Position numbers and translations under genes: made by a program | Part shown: one piece after another, positions 42,065 to 53,319 of the stretch | How positions within the stretch are numbered: the first letter of the stretch is position 1 | Layout: each line of letters opens with the position of its first letter | Notes under the pieces: model-generated | Told to the model about the DNA's origin: nothing | The model's database searches: none | Seen by the model: the letters and a program-made list of their open reading frames with translations, nothing else | Origin: Amorphophallus konjac | Taxonomy: Eukaryota; Streptophyta; Magnoliopsida; Alismatales; Araceae | DNA length: 64,000 bases | Reading direction: 5' to 3' | Assembly (NCBI GenBank): GCA_022559845.1 | Contig: CM040124.1 | Coordinates: 65,681,491-65,745,490 of the forward strand

Positions 42065-42095
42065 TGATAAACGAGAAGATAGATATAGAAGAGGG
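42065..42095 (-). repeat. Element S 5' LTR, 31-bp stub left of element R
   Basis: TGATAAACGAGAAGATAGAT and the following bases match the start of the left LTR at 32781. The LTR continues at 48584 after element R. Confidence 0.9.
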
Positions 42096-44045
42096 TGGTA
42101 CGGACACACGTCGCAATACACGCCGGTGGACGAGGACACGTCGGGGCCCGGTTAGCTCGCGGAGGACGTGGACGCATCGGTCAAGCCATCATCCTTATTT
42201 CACATTTTTTGGCCATGTTGGGCCCTATTTTAGTCCATGTTGGACAATTGTACTATTGTATGGCATATGGGCTACACTAGACTAATGGGCTAGAGTTAAT
42301 GGGCCTTGGGCTTGAAATGGGCCAAAAGGGCAAGGTGTGCTAGGTATGAAAGGGGTTAATGGAAGGTGGGCTTGGTGGCTAGTGGAAGGGGGCGCCCCCT
42401 TCTTGGTCCAAGAGGGAGGCTGCCACCTACCCTCTCTTGACTCCCTCTCTCCCATTTTCAAAGGAAGGAAGCTTCCTCCCCCTCCCCTTTTGTCTTCCTT
42501 CTCCATCATAGTCAAGGGGGCGCACCCCCTCTCTCCCCCCTCTCTCCCACGCCATTTCCCAGCCCCCCTCCCCTTGCCATTCTCTATATAAGCATATGTA
42601 TAGTGTCATTTGAAAAGTTAATGAAGAATTTGTGAGAAAAAATTATGTTAAGAGAGAGATTATCTTCCCCCTCTTGGGTGTGATGCCCTAGACCAAAATC
42701 CTGTGACGGGATTTGCTTAGCGTGTGACTCGCCCCCCTATCCTCCCTATCCTCTTCGTATCAGATTCTTAGAAAATTTTTAGTGAAGCTTCTGTAAGTCT
42801 GGAAGAAGTTGGCGCTGATTTTGCGTCGATCGGAGCTCTGGATCGCCGACAACAATTCTTCTTGTGAAGTCGCGCAAGTCTATCCGAGCCTGCTATCCAG
42901 ATCTTCAAGTTCTTGATTCAAAATTTCTACAGAACTACTCCCAAGCTCTTTGGATCTGAGCTTTTGGGTGATCGTAGGATTTTCTGTCCTCTTCGCTTTG
43001 TCGACAAGCTCGTGTCGTTCTAAGGTTTGTGCTGGTCGTGGCGAGGATTTTTGTGAGGTTGCGCCGACCTCCCAGTGCAGATCCGACCCATGGGTAGAGG
43101 AAAATGAAAGAAGCTTCCCCATCTCCTCCCTTTCAGATGTGCAAGTCCTTTAGTCTACGTCTTCCTCTGGACATCACCGACGATCTCCAACAAGAAGCAA
43201 CCCATTCCAACACCGGAACGATTTTTCCCATAATTTTTAGCTTTCCTGTGTAGTTCGGTGCGAGAAGAACCTATGGCTGAGTACAGTTGCTGCCACGCCC
43301 AGATCTGATCAGATCTAATCGCACCATTCAGACCAGGCATTCATTCATCCTGTCGCTGACATTCTCCAACAAACGGCACCCCAATCGGACCTCGAATCTT
43401 GGCGTACCGGCCTCCGCAAGTTTGCTGCGCTGGGTGACCTGCGCGGGCAGAATCAGGTCGGCTTCCAATCGGTTCACCCGATCGGCCCCGACTCGCTTCC
43501 CTCGCCTCCTGCCAGTGTGGCCCATCAACCCAGATTCCAGCAACCCCAAATTTATGCTTGTAACCCTTTACCTCTCAGCGTGGAGTGGGCATTGTGTTCT
43601 GAAGTTGTATCGTTAACAATTGTGTGTATCGTGGTTGTTCAGATTTGGCCGGGATTTCATCCCCACTCGCTAGTCATGGAGGTACGCGCCTCGTTCCACA
43701 CTCACAATGCTGATTTAGTATATTGTCTATCATGCTACGTTTGTGAGATTAGGGCCGATAGGTAACTTCAAATTATCACGATTGTGAGTTGTGAGCGCCC
43801 GTTCCTTAGCTCCAATCGAGCACCGAGCTCGGACTGCACCACCCTAGGCGACAGTGGTTCCTTAACTGCTGCGATCTCACATTTCCCTCGCAAGGGATGA
43901 TCATCGGGCTAGCTAGAGATCCTATTGAGAGACGTCTCCACCCGGAGAACGCCACGGTAGTCAGCCGCTCGGCTTACCTTAATGTGCTAGTGCCGGCCGC
44001 ACTTTGAGTCGGTCATACGTCGGTCGCGTCACCCGTCCCGCATCA
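42096..44045 (+). repeat. Element R left (5') LTR
   Basis: About 1950 bp, TGGTACGGACACACG...GTCCCGCATCA, collinear with 46612-48583. TATA box CTATATAAG at 42584-42592. Polypyrimidine/polypurine patches (CTCCCTCTCTCCC, CCCCCTCTCTCC) lie at 42420-42560. Open frames in it are shared with the other LTR and are not genes. Confidence 0.92.
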
Positions 44046-44046
44046 A

Positions 44047-44062
44047 ATTGGTATCAAAGAGA
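44047..44062 (+). other. Primer binding site of element R
   Basis: ATTGGTATCAAAGAGA starts one base after the LTR terminus CA. It resembles TGGTATCAGAGCC, the initiator methionine tRNA complement, with G-to-A changes. Confidence 0.8.
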
Positions 44063-44327
44063 AGTTTAAGTCTAGGGTGATCTTTATCTAGGTCATCTTG
44101 TCCTAGGTTGCATTTCGTCCCACTACCCGGTATATCAAAAGGTGTTCCCGGAACGATAGGTTACGCTTATTGGGAAGGTAGCGCACTTGCGAGAGAGGAT
44201 CTTTGGATCTCGTAACTCCGCCACGTACCGGATATTGGAGTCTAGGTCGTCCTTCTTTTTACTTTGGTCCACCCATATAGGTCATAGTGAGTCACCCCTT
44301 AGTTCCCTTTAGGTCCCCTCCCATTGC

Positions 44328-45913
44328 ATGCCCACCCGGCGAGGTACCCAATACCATCGCCCCGTGTCTATGGCAAACCCATGGGATGCCGCCTCGGGAG
44401 ACTTTCACTCCTTGCATGAGGCGATGATGGCCATCATGGCCCGGTTCGACCAATCCGAGGCTACCTTTCGGAACTTCTCCGATAATATGGATGGTCGCCT
44501 TAGGGCCATGGAGGAATGCATGGAGTCATCTGACAAATCTGTCCAAGGCCTGGTTGGACGGTTGGATAGATTGTCACACGGGGACACTCCTGGAGCGGCC
44601 CATGGCCCACCCGCACCTGCTCCCGCGGTGGCCCAAGTCCAAATCGCTCCCAAGGCCCAGGTCCAACCCGCTCCCGCGGCACAGGAGCAGCCCGCACCCG
44701 CTCCTCAGTCGGCCCCTCACTGAGCCATCGAACCACAACATCGTGACCTTGGTCTAGAGGACTATGGGTCTGATAATGCTTATGAGGGGTATGGTCGACG
44801 CCGTCATGGCTTTCAACAACCGAGGGATGAAGAGGATGATAGAGTCCTCAGGACCGTGCGAGCCGACCCTCCCGCTTTTGACGGGTCCTTGGACCCAAAA
44901 GTCTATCTTGATTGGGAGGCTAGCATGGACCAATACTTCGAGTGGTTCGAGATGACGGATCATCGGAGAGTTAAGTTCGCTAAAATGATGCTGTTAGGGC
45001 AAGCGCAAACTTATTGGCATAATGTGGAGAGCTTGCTATATCAGCATCGGGAGCCCCAGGTTGAGTCTTGGGATGAGATGAAGGATAGACTTAGAACCAA
45101 GTATCTTCTTGCCACATACCGTCAGAGGCTCTTTGATAGGTGGCGGAATCTCAACGAAGGGGATCGGTCCGTGTCTGAGTACATCGCAGAGTTTGATGAA
45201 TATTTTCACGATGTGACGTCTCATAAGAGAGCACGATGCATGTTTCCCACTTCCATCATGGTATGCGGCCCCACTTTTAGTATGAACTCTTTCGCCGCAA
45301 TGTGACCACCCTGGAGGCCGCATATCAGGTTACTCTCCAGTTAGAGCAGTTTGAGTCGGAGTTGGCTTCCGTCCAGCGACCGGGGACCATCCATCAGCGT
45401 GGGTCCAACTCTCGTACCCCGCCCAGTTCCTATAGTCGATTTTCGGTGGTTCGTCCTTCGGAACCCCCTCGCCAGGACCCCACTGCTCTCAGGCCTCGCC
45501 CTCTCCCTCCAAGGGACCCTCCCTCGTGCCAACAAGCACCATTCCCTACCCCACACACTCAGCAGCCCACATTGCCTGCCCGACCCCAGCTCCCACCACC
45601 CCTGGCCCATCGAGAAGACAAGGGAAAGGGGCCAATGACCGGTGGAGCATCCTCAAGCACATGGCCGCATGACCAGTGCTATAGGTGTGGTGGTGTTGGC
45701 CATTATGCGGCTAAGTGTCCGACCCGGGAATCACTGACTATTTCAGACACTCTAGACCGCGACCCCACACCGGAGCTAGTGCTAGTTAGCTATGAACCGG
45801 ATCCAGAACTCGCGGAGGAGTTCCTTGATGAGCTTTTGGAAGAGCACGCTACCGTCCCGGGTACTCAGCCCCAGGACCATGTGCAATTGGGTGTGATCCT
45901 CCCAAACCTCTGA
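44328..45913 (+). pseudogene. Element R gag with zinc knuckle
   Basis: Capsid precursor, probably the only protein this element could provide. The start ATG (44328) is followed by MPTRRGTQYHRPVSM. Residues 30-75 look coiled-coil-like (MAIMARFDQSEATF and following), then a Pro/Ala/Gln-rich linker. A TGA at 44721 lies where CGA is plausible, and the same frame continues into the capsid core: RADPPAFDGSLDPKVYLDWE, YFEWFEMTDHRRVKFAKMML, AQTYWHNVE, TKYLLATYRQRLFDRWRNL. A frameshift at about 45240-45280 leads to the third frame (45302-45913) with TLEAAYQVTLQLEQFE, a Pro-rich linker and a CX2CX4HX4C knuckle (CYRCGGVGHYAAKC). The acidic tail ends at 45913. Confidence 0.88.
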
Positions 45914-46140
45914 ACCCCCATTAAGAAGTCAGTAGGTACATGTTAGAGTGTCTAGGAGTTCCCAGCTTTGGATTGTGTCGTTTGTATGTGAGTATTACTT
46001 ATGGGTGTCTAGGTTTGTCTAGGGTCATGTATGTCTGTTTGCTTATACAGTTTGTTTATGGTGTTTGCATAAAGTCGTGTCCCAATAAAAGGCCAGCCAT
46101 GCACGTATAAGGGGTTAGCTGATGCACGCCGATATGCCCG
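45914..46140. other. Element R interior, likely deletion junction
   Basis: Non-coding sequence between the end of gag and the integrase tail; no protease or polymerase motif is readable. The pol deletion of the element probably lies here. Confidence 0.5.
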
Positions 46141-46144
46141 TGAG

Positions 46145-46611
46145 TTCAAAAGGGAGAGTACGTCATGATCAGGGTCATACCTAAACGGTTTCCCCTCGGG
46201 GACCGTAAAGAAACTCCAGGCCCACAATACCCGCCCTTTCCGAGTCAAGAAACAAGTGGCTTCAAATGCATATGTTATTGAACTACCAGATGACCATGGT
46301 GTTAGTTCGACGTTCAATGTTTCAGATCTGGTAGCATATCGGAACCCCGCGGTGATCCCTAGTGAGTTTTGGGCTTTCTCCTCCTATTGTGAGTGACACA
46401 CCACCCGAGAGTCCACCTCTTCTAGCCTCAACGCAAGCATATAGATTGTATACTGGATGAGTAGGTGACCACCACTAGGAACGGAGCCTACCGACACTTC
46501 TTAGTGCGTTGGAGAGGACGCCCTACGCCAGACGATGCCTAGATCACACGGAGAGCTCAAGCCTCAAGACCCTTACTCGACGGGGTCGAGTTCCTCCCAC
46601 CCATAGAGAAT
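46145..46611 (+). pseudogene. Element R integrase C-terminus and chromodomain remnant
   Basis: Plus-strand fragment. REYVMIRVIPKRFPLG, then after a one-base insertion TVKKLQAHNTRPFRVKKQVA and SNAYVIELPDDHGVSSTFNV, matches the C-terminal (GPF-type) domain of chromovirus integrase. Further on, after several stops, YRHFLVRWRGRPTPDDA followed by TAG and ITR is the core of a chromodomain; the stop stands where the conserved Trp (TGG) belongs. This shows that the parent was a full chromovirus. The next base block is the right LTR. Confidence 0.8.
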
Positions 46612-48583
46612 TGGTGCGGACACACGTCGTAATACACGCCGGTGGACAAGGACACGCCGGGGCCCGGTTAGCTCGCGGAGGACGTGGACGCATCGGCCAA
46701 GCCATCATCCTTATTTCATATTTTTTGGCCATGTTGGGCCCTATTTTAGTCCATGTTGGACAATTGTACTATTGTATGGCATATGGGCTACACTAGACTA
46801 ATGGGCTAGAGTTAATGGGCCTTGGGCTTGAAATGGGCCAAAAGGGCTAGGTGCAAACAAGTCCAAGGGCTAGGTGTGCTAGGTATGAAAGGGGTTAATG
46901 GAAGGTGGGCTTGGTGGCTAGTGGAAGGGGGCGCCCCCCTTCTTGGTCCAAGAGGGAAGCTGCCACCTACCCTCCCTTGACTCCCTCCCTCCCATTTTCG
47001 AAGGAAGGAAGCTTTCTCCCCCTCCCCTTTTGTCTTTCTTCTCCACCATAGTCAAGGGGGCGCACCCCCTCTCTCCCACACCATATCCCAGCCCCCCTCC
47101 CCTTGCCATTCTCTATATAAGCATATGTATAGTATCATTTGAAAAGTTAATGAAGAATTTGTGAGAAAAAATTGTGTTAAGAGAGAGATTATCTTCCCCC
47201 TCTTGGGTGTGAGGCCCTAGACCAAAATCCTATGACGGGATTTGCTTGGCATGTGACTCGCCCCCCTTATCCTCCCTATTATCTTCATATCTGGTTCTTA
47301 TAAAATTTTTAGTGAAGCTTCTGCAAGTCAGGAAGAAGTTGGCGCTGGTTTCGGGTCGATCGGGGCTCTAGATCGCCTACAGCAATTCTTCTTGTGAAGT
47401 TGCGAAAGTCTACCCGAGCCTGCTGTCTAGATCTTCAAGTTCTTGATTCGAAATTTCTACGGATCTACTCTCAAGCTCTTGGGATTTGAGCTTCTGAGTG
47501 ATCATAGGATTTTCTGTCATCTTCGCGTTGCCGCCAAGCTTGTGTAGTTATGTTGTTTGTACTGGTCGTGGCGAGGATTTTTGTGAGGCTGCGCCGACCT
47601 CCCTGTGCCGATCCGACCCAGGGGCAAAGGCAAATTACAGAAGCTGCCCCATCTCCTCCCTTTCAGATCAGTGCAATCCCTTTAGTCTACATCTTTCTCT
47701 AGACGTCGCCGAGTATCTCAAACAAGAAGCAATCCATTCCGACACCGGAGCGATTTTTCCCATAATTTTTAGCTTTCCTGTGCAGTTCGGTGAGAGTAGA
47801 ACCTGCGGCTGAGTACAGTTGCTGCCACGCCCAGATCTGATCAGATCTGATCACACCGTTCGGACCAGGCATTCTTCATCATGTCGCTGACATTCTCCAA
47901 CAAACGGCACCCTGATCGGACAGCAAATCTTGGCGTACCGGCCTCCGGAAGTTTGCTGCCCTGGGTGACCTACGCGGGTAGAATCAAGTCGGCTTCCAAT
48001 CGGCTCACCCGAACGGCCCCGACTCGCTTACCACGCCTCCTGCTAGTGCGGCCCATCAACTCGGATTACAGCAACCCAAAATTTGTGCTTGTATCCCTTT
48101 ACCTCCCTGCATGGAGTGGGCATTGTGTTCTGAAGTTGTATCGTTAACAATTATGTGTATCGGGGTTGTTCAGATTCGGCCAGGATTTCTTCCCCATGCG
48201 CTAGTCATGGAGGTACGTGCCTCGTTCCACACTCACATTACTAATTTAGTATATTGTCTATCATACTACGTTTGTGAGATTAGGGTCGATAGCTAGCTTC
48301 AAATTATCACGATTGTGAGTTGTGAGTGCTCGTTCCTTAGCTCCAGTCGAGCACCGAGCTCGGACTGCACCACCCTAGGCGACAGTGCTTCCTTAACCAT
48401 TGCGATCCCACATTTCCCTTTCAGGGGATGATCGTCGGGCTAGCTAGAGTTCTTGTTGAGAGACGTCTCCACCCGGAGAATGCCACGGTAGTCAGCCACT
48501 CGACTTACCTTAATGTGCTAGTGCTGGCTGCACTTTGAGTCGGTCGTACGTCTTAGCCCGGTCGCGTCACCCGTCCCGCATCA
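46612..48583 (+). repeat. Element R right (3') LTR
   Basis: About 1970 bp, TGGTGCGGACACACG...GTCCCGCATCA, with TATA box CTATATAAG at 47113-47121. Compared with the left copy it has a small insertion near 46850 (GTGCAAACAAGTCCAAGGGC) and scattered substitutions. Confidence 0.92.
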
Positions 48584-50700
48584 GGGGGGGATGAATATGT
48601 CTGTCTCAAAATTGCGATAAAAAAAACTAGAAGCTAATCAAAAACAAATTAGCAACAGCAATAGCAACGCTCAATAGATCACACTCATAGAATGGACCAT
48701 CAATCGGATAGTTAGAGTGCACAATTAGAGCATTGGACAGATCTCAAAGTCAAGAGATATAGCAGGAATAATCTACTCTCAGCACATGAATGTGCTTCCA
48801 ATCATTGTCACTGATACTTGGCAGAGGTTTGATCAAGATATCTCCTCACACAAGAGACAGCCTTCCAGATAGGCGTAACCTATCCTTTCAACTACACCTT
48901 TTGATATACCGGTTGAGTGTTGCAGCACACTCTGAATGCCTAGTTGATTAACTAGTGGAATGAAATATGTGAATTCAGTAATATAATTTCACATGTGCAA
49001 ACCAACAGACAAAACACAAGCAATTTTTGTAGTGGTTCGGCCAGACCCATGGTCTGCCTACGTCCACTCCTTCACTCAAACTGAGTGAGGTTCCATGCTT
49101 AAACAAGCAACATCCATAGCAGACTTAGTCTGCAACAACGGTTGTCATACAGCTTCCCTAAGGAACAGATTCCTTGCTACTCCTGCAACCCAGGAGGAAA
49201 ACCCGGAGGATCAACCTCCCTACCTCTTTACCCAAGGGGGAAGCCAATGAATTGCTCCTAGTAATTCACCCAACCAGAGGTCACGGACCTCTCTTCCTCT
49301 GAACCTACAGAGGGGACACCGAAGACAACCTCCCTTCCTTTGATGTTACTCAGAGGGAATCACAAAGGCAAAATTACAATGCTGAATGAATAAAGAAAAT
49401 AGAAAATGAAAACTCAGATTGGAAAACTTCAATCGAAATGAAGTAGAAGGCAATGTAACTTTAAATTGAAGCAAATTGTCAGAAACACCAGGTCGGCTGG
49501 GTGAGATTTCTCTCCCTCTCTCAGTGGATTTATCTTCTTTCTTTTCTCTTAGAAGGAACTCTCGGATATGGTATTCTTTCTGCAACATTCTAGCTACCCT
49601 TCCTGAATGAAAGAGCTCAAATATATAGGATAGAGTATCGTCCTTCTCTCTGTAATCCCGATCAGCAACCAAAGGCTGATTTGTCCACCTTGATAAAGAA
49701 TATTCTTATAGCAATCAGAATTTCCAGAGAGTAGCCATGTATGCCGAAGATTTTCACGCCAATTCTTTCACTGTACGGTCATCACGTGTTCCTTGATTGA
49801 GTGAACATGTGCCTAAGCATATTCTTCCTTACAGTTCAATTTTTCATTAATTACCCTTCATTGATGCTCCAGATGTCACACTTAACCCTTAACTAGTCTA
49901 ATTAGACTTTAATCACTCTAAAATTGTCAAAAGACAATCCTTCCATATGATGTGAGATGAGGCTCAAGTCTGATAAGTCGAGACATGGAGTATAGACATT
50001 TTTTGTTGATGGTTGAGATGTCGGAGCAGTGGTTTTCAGCTTTGATCTTAGACATAGACCTGTATCTTGATGCGTCGGTGCATGATCATGATGCGTCAAT
50101 GCATCACTCTGATGCGTAGACTTCATATATAATCTGGCAGTTGATCTTCTTAGCGTGTCAAGGCAAGAAGCTTCAATGACGTGTTGAATCTGTATGCTGC
50201 ATCTTGTTGCGTCGAAGTATATGCTGGGTGCATCGACCTATCTAACGGACTGCATATTCTGAAGTGTCGATCCTTGATATGGATACTTGATGTGTCGAGA
50301 CATCTCTTTTGATTCCAGCAAGGTAGGTCTGTAAATTCTCTTCAGAGGTGTGACTGCGTAGAGGCATTTGCTAGATGCGTTGGTGCATCTCTTCTACACT
50401 CTGCTGGTTGCGTCGATGTATCATACTGAAGTTGCTTCGGTGACTTTGAATGCATCGAGGTATTCCCTTGTTACATCGATGCATCACTCCAAATTTGCTC
50501 GATGGTTTGTGGCTGCATCGAGGTATCTGCTGGATGCATCGATGCATCTATCTGACCTCGCCTCATCATATCAGCTAATCCATGCTCTTTGAGATTCTTT
50601 CCTTGGATTATTCTGACTCAGATTTTATGCAGGGATAAAGTTAGTGTCAGTACCCAGAAAAACATATTACATTGACATCATCAAAACATAGAATTCAATA
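48584..50700 (-). repeat. Element S 5' LTR, main segment
   Basis: Continues the LTR begun at 42065 and ends AATTCAATA, where the left copy ends AATTCAACA (terminal CA changed to TA). It contains the same word array at about 50060-50570. The next five bases, GGGAT, are the right copy of the target duplication. Confidence 0.92.
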
Positions 50701-51261
50701 GGGATGAACCAGACACGGAATGAAAACTACATCACCAGCAGATGACGTTAATTAAATTAGCGCCCAGTGTCGAAGATGTTATTTCCTAGAACAAAATAAG
50801 GAAATAAAAACTTTCCTAAAATCAAAAAAAGAATTAGCGTCAAGGACAAAGACACGTATTAATATGTGTCTTCTTAGAGAGGTGCGAGTTCTTCGAGATA
50901 TGATTTTTTAATTCAAAGTAAAATTCAAAAATGGCAAGAAAATTTATGACTGGGTCATAGATGCATATTAATATCTGTCTCTTTGAAAAGATGCAAACTC
51001 CTTGAAATTATGAATTTTAATTTAAAATAAAAAACAAAAATAGTAAGAGAATCTACGCCTGGGTTGCAGACGTAAATTTATACACATCTCTCCGAGAAGG
51101 TGCAAACTTTCTGAATTGGCATCCAGGTCAAAGACGCGAATTCTAAAATTTCTAGAAAAATGTAAAAATCACCCTATTAAACCAATAATGTGGTCCTCTT
51201 CGGGGTATTATTATGTGACATGAGATTTACTCAACTTAGCGTCAATTTTAGCGTGCCTACA
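50701..51261 (-). repeat. Element B 3' LTR, right segment
   Basis: Continuation of the LTR interrupted by element S, ending AGCGTGCCTACA just before the polypurine tract. It shows repeated blocks such as CGCGAATT and AAGACGC...TTAATA(T/C)GTGTCT near 50850, 50960 and 51070. No gene. Confidence 0.6.
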
Positions 51262-51275
51262 GCTGCCCCACCTTG
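51262..51275 (-). other. Polypurine tract of element B
   Basis: CAAGGTGGGGCAGC on the minus strand. The adjacent CTTTGCAGG (plus strand) matches CTTTGTAGG at the same position in element A. Confidence 0.65.
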
Positions 51276-51837
51276 GCGTCTGCTTTGCAGGAAAGTGAGA
51301 TGAAATGAAATGAAGTATAGTGGAATGAAATGAAATATAGCAGAGTGGAATGAAGTGGAAATAGTCTGAAAGGTAGATGCCAATGTATGATGTGACACGC
51401 TCTCAACACCATGCCATGAAAATTTTTCCATAGTTCTGAGTGAAGCAACCTTGGGAAGATTACTAGAAAGTGACAATTGTTTGGATGAAGAACTAAACTA
51501 AAATGTGCACTTGGGTGTAGAATAAGAAGAAGAAAAGATCAACTTCTAGCGTCGGGGAAGTACCCTAGGTCGTGGGTCCGTATGTTTCACTGTTGGAGAG
51601 TGATTATTAGCCAATGTGGACGTGCTGCAATCAAGGTGGATCTTTAGAAAAAGACGAATATCTAGAGACATGATAAGAATCCAAACAAAGGCACTTTCAA
51701 AAAATCAGCCTAAATGGCCAAAAAGAGAACATAATACTCAATTTAGAATGAAATATCTTATGCCAACTCAAACCAAGAACTAGAGGTCCTCATTATCGAT
51801 TTAACACGAGATTTTTAATAGTTAAATCAAATCCTAC
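51276..51837. other. Element B 3' interior, non-coding
   Basis: Begins with a GAAATGAAAT-type simple repeat (51295-51365). No gene is seen in the rest. Confidence 0.5.
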
Positions 51838-52235
51838 ATGATGCATGCTAGTCTAAAATAAAAATTAAAATAAATTAAAATAGAAAATAATCAAGGATAA
51901 TATTGTTAAGCTGTCCAGACTAGGTCAAGACTCTGATATCTTGAGCTGACACTAAGTCGACGCCCGTTTATCCTTACATCAACTCAGAAAAAGGAACCAT
52001 CATTCTCAGCCTCAGATGACCCAACAGCCTATCTGTGCGACCATGATTCCCTTGGAATTATCACTATTTTTGTTGAAAGGAAACTCAAATTCAAGGCTCA
52101 TCAAAGCTACAAGGTCCTTGATATATTCTAATAATGTAAATACCATATAGTAAAAATGCATACAGGAGGACATGGGAAAAGACAACACCATGGAGAAATG
52201 AAACACCTTCGTAACCTACATAAATGGTGAAGTTA
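51838..52235 (-). other. Block upstream of the polypurine tract, conserved with element A
   Basis: Aligns in order and orientation with 6131-6480 of element A. The minus-strand frame here (52206-52012, 64 codons) contains YYMV, LEYIKDLV, FEFPFNKNSDN; the A copy reads YYMV, LENRLV, LTFPSNKNDDD at the same positions before a stop. The downstream part aligns at the nucleotide level but has stops in both copies. It may be the remnant of a small conserved exon or a structured RNA region. Confidence 0.6.
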
Positions 52236-52248
52236 AACTTAATTTGGT

Positions 52249-53181
52249 TGTTTTCCTACGCCGAAAGGTGGTCAGTCCAAAGAATAATGGATAATAAGTG
52301 AATTTTCAATAAGCCCTGACAAAAGAATGGGATTTGAGGAGGGTAAAATCGACGTGGCCCATTAACAACCCGATAACACCAGGCCCATGACGGCCCAAGG
52401 TCCGCACACTACATAGCGGCCCCTTGACAGCCGCCGGCACACACCAGTCGGCCCAATAAAGACAGGCGTAGGATTCACCAGCTTACGAAGGACATTGACC
52501 CAAGAATATCAGACGCTGGATGACCCTCCAACGACCGAACGTTACTCCCATCATCACCATCCTCTACTCCAGTAAAGGTGGGATGCCCCAAGAGTGCCGT
52601 AGTACTCGCTTGAAGGCCGCACAGCTCGGATAAATAGGCGCACAATGGGAAACTCCCCACGATCACGGGGAGACGTTACCCCACTATTTACGCCATTCCC
52701 TGTTAAGGGATGGGTCTCCACCGACACGACAACCGCTATAAATAGACCTCCGATTAGAAGAGATGGGGGACACACAGACGCATACACACACACATACGGT
52801 CACACGACACTCGCGTTGAGACATAGAGAGAGCCACCTACAGAGAAGAGCCTAGATATACTCCCGGGCACGCCTCAAGCCCTGCGAGTACTCCCGAGCAC
52901 TCACTGGATGCAACGAGCACCTCCAGAAGTCCCGTCCTGACTCCAGGCTTGATCGCTCTGCTCTCATCCTCCTCTCTCTTCTCCATCTTTTGTTGATCAC
53001 CGCGTAACACGGTCCTTACTTAAGCATCGGAGAGTTGTTCCCTGGGATAACACCTAGGGCTCTTTTTGACGCCATCTTTCTGGCGTTTATAGGCTTACAT
53101 GGGTGGCTGGACATCCTTCCCCAACAAATAAATCTTAAAAGTGTGGTACAAGATTTGGAAGACCATTTTTACACCTCTACA
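52249..53181 (+). repeat. Element C 5' LTR
   Basis: About 930 bp, TGTTTTCCTACG...CACCTCTACA. TATAAATA box at 52737-52744, followed by a CA-rich leader (ACACACACACATACGG-like). The right end is fixed by the primer binding site; the left end is an estimate. Confidence 0.65.
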
Positions 53182-53186
53182 CTTTT

Positions 53187-53206
53187 TGGCGCCATCTGTG
53201 GGAACC
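53187..53206 (+). other. Primer binding site of element C
   Basis: TGGCGCCATCTGTGGGAACC, five bases after the LTR terminus. A TTTTTGGCGCC start is widespread in plant Tat-type elements. Confidence 0.85.
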
Positions 53207-53319
53207 GAGCGAAAAGCCATGACACTCCGTAGGAGCTATCGCAATACCAGCAACCATGGATGAGGGTCTCACTAGGGCCCCAGCTCTCCTCAGGGGTCAC
53301 AAAAGGCGTCATCATCCAT

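Larger units (their letters stand above)
42096..48583 (+). mobile_element. Element R: gag-only chromovirus derivative with deleted pol
   Basis: A 6.5 kb Ty3/gypsy element inserted 31 bp into the 5' LTR of element S. LTRs are 42096-44045 and 46612-48583. The insertion duplicated five bases, GAGGG on the left and GGGGG on the right; the uninterrupted LTR of S has a run of seven G at this site, which matches exactly once one copy is removed. The interior holds a gag, then only the end of integrase and a chromodomain. Protease, reverse transcriptase and RNase H are absent, so an internal deletion is likely. Confidence 0.88.
32781..50700 (-). mobile_element. Element S: SIRE/Maximus-like Ty1/copia retrotransposon
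   Basis: An element with LTRs of about 2.1 kb and copia domain order gag-(PR)-IN-RT-RH on the minus strand, spanning 17.9 kb because element R (42096-48583) lies inside its upstream LTR. The flanking five bases are GGGAC (32776-32780) and GGGAT (50701-50705), a target duplication with one change. A large gag with a coiled-coil spacer, long LTRs, and a 1.9 kb region rich in GGGGGAG tracts between RNase H and the 3' LTR fit the SIRE lineage. Many stops make it inactive. Confidence 0.9.
31690..52248 (-). mobile_element. Element B: Tat/Ogre-like element, partial, interrupted by copia element S
   Basis: The LTR runs 31690-32780 and resumes 50701-51261. A polypurine tract and about 1 kb of 3' interior then follow up to the start of element C near 52249. 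Blocks of the LTR (GATCGTGATCGCCA...AAGA, TTTAAAAACCCC) and of the interior align with element A in the same orientation. Gag, pol and the 5' LTR are not in the window; they would lie beyond the nested elements to the right. It is an older or outer layer of the nest. Confidence 0.65.

Noticed and set aside
42337..42591. Plus- and minus-strand frames in the R LTR
   Set aside because: They sit in CT-rich LTR sequence, recur in the second LTR and have no domain.
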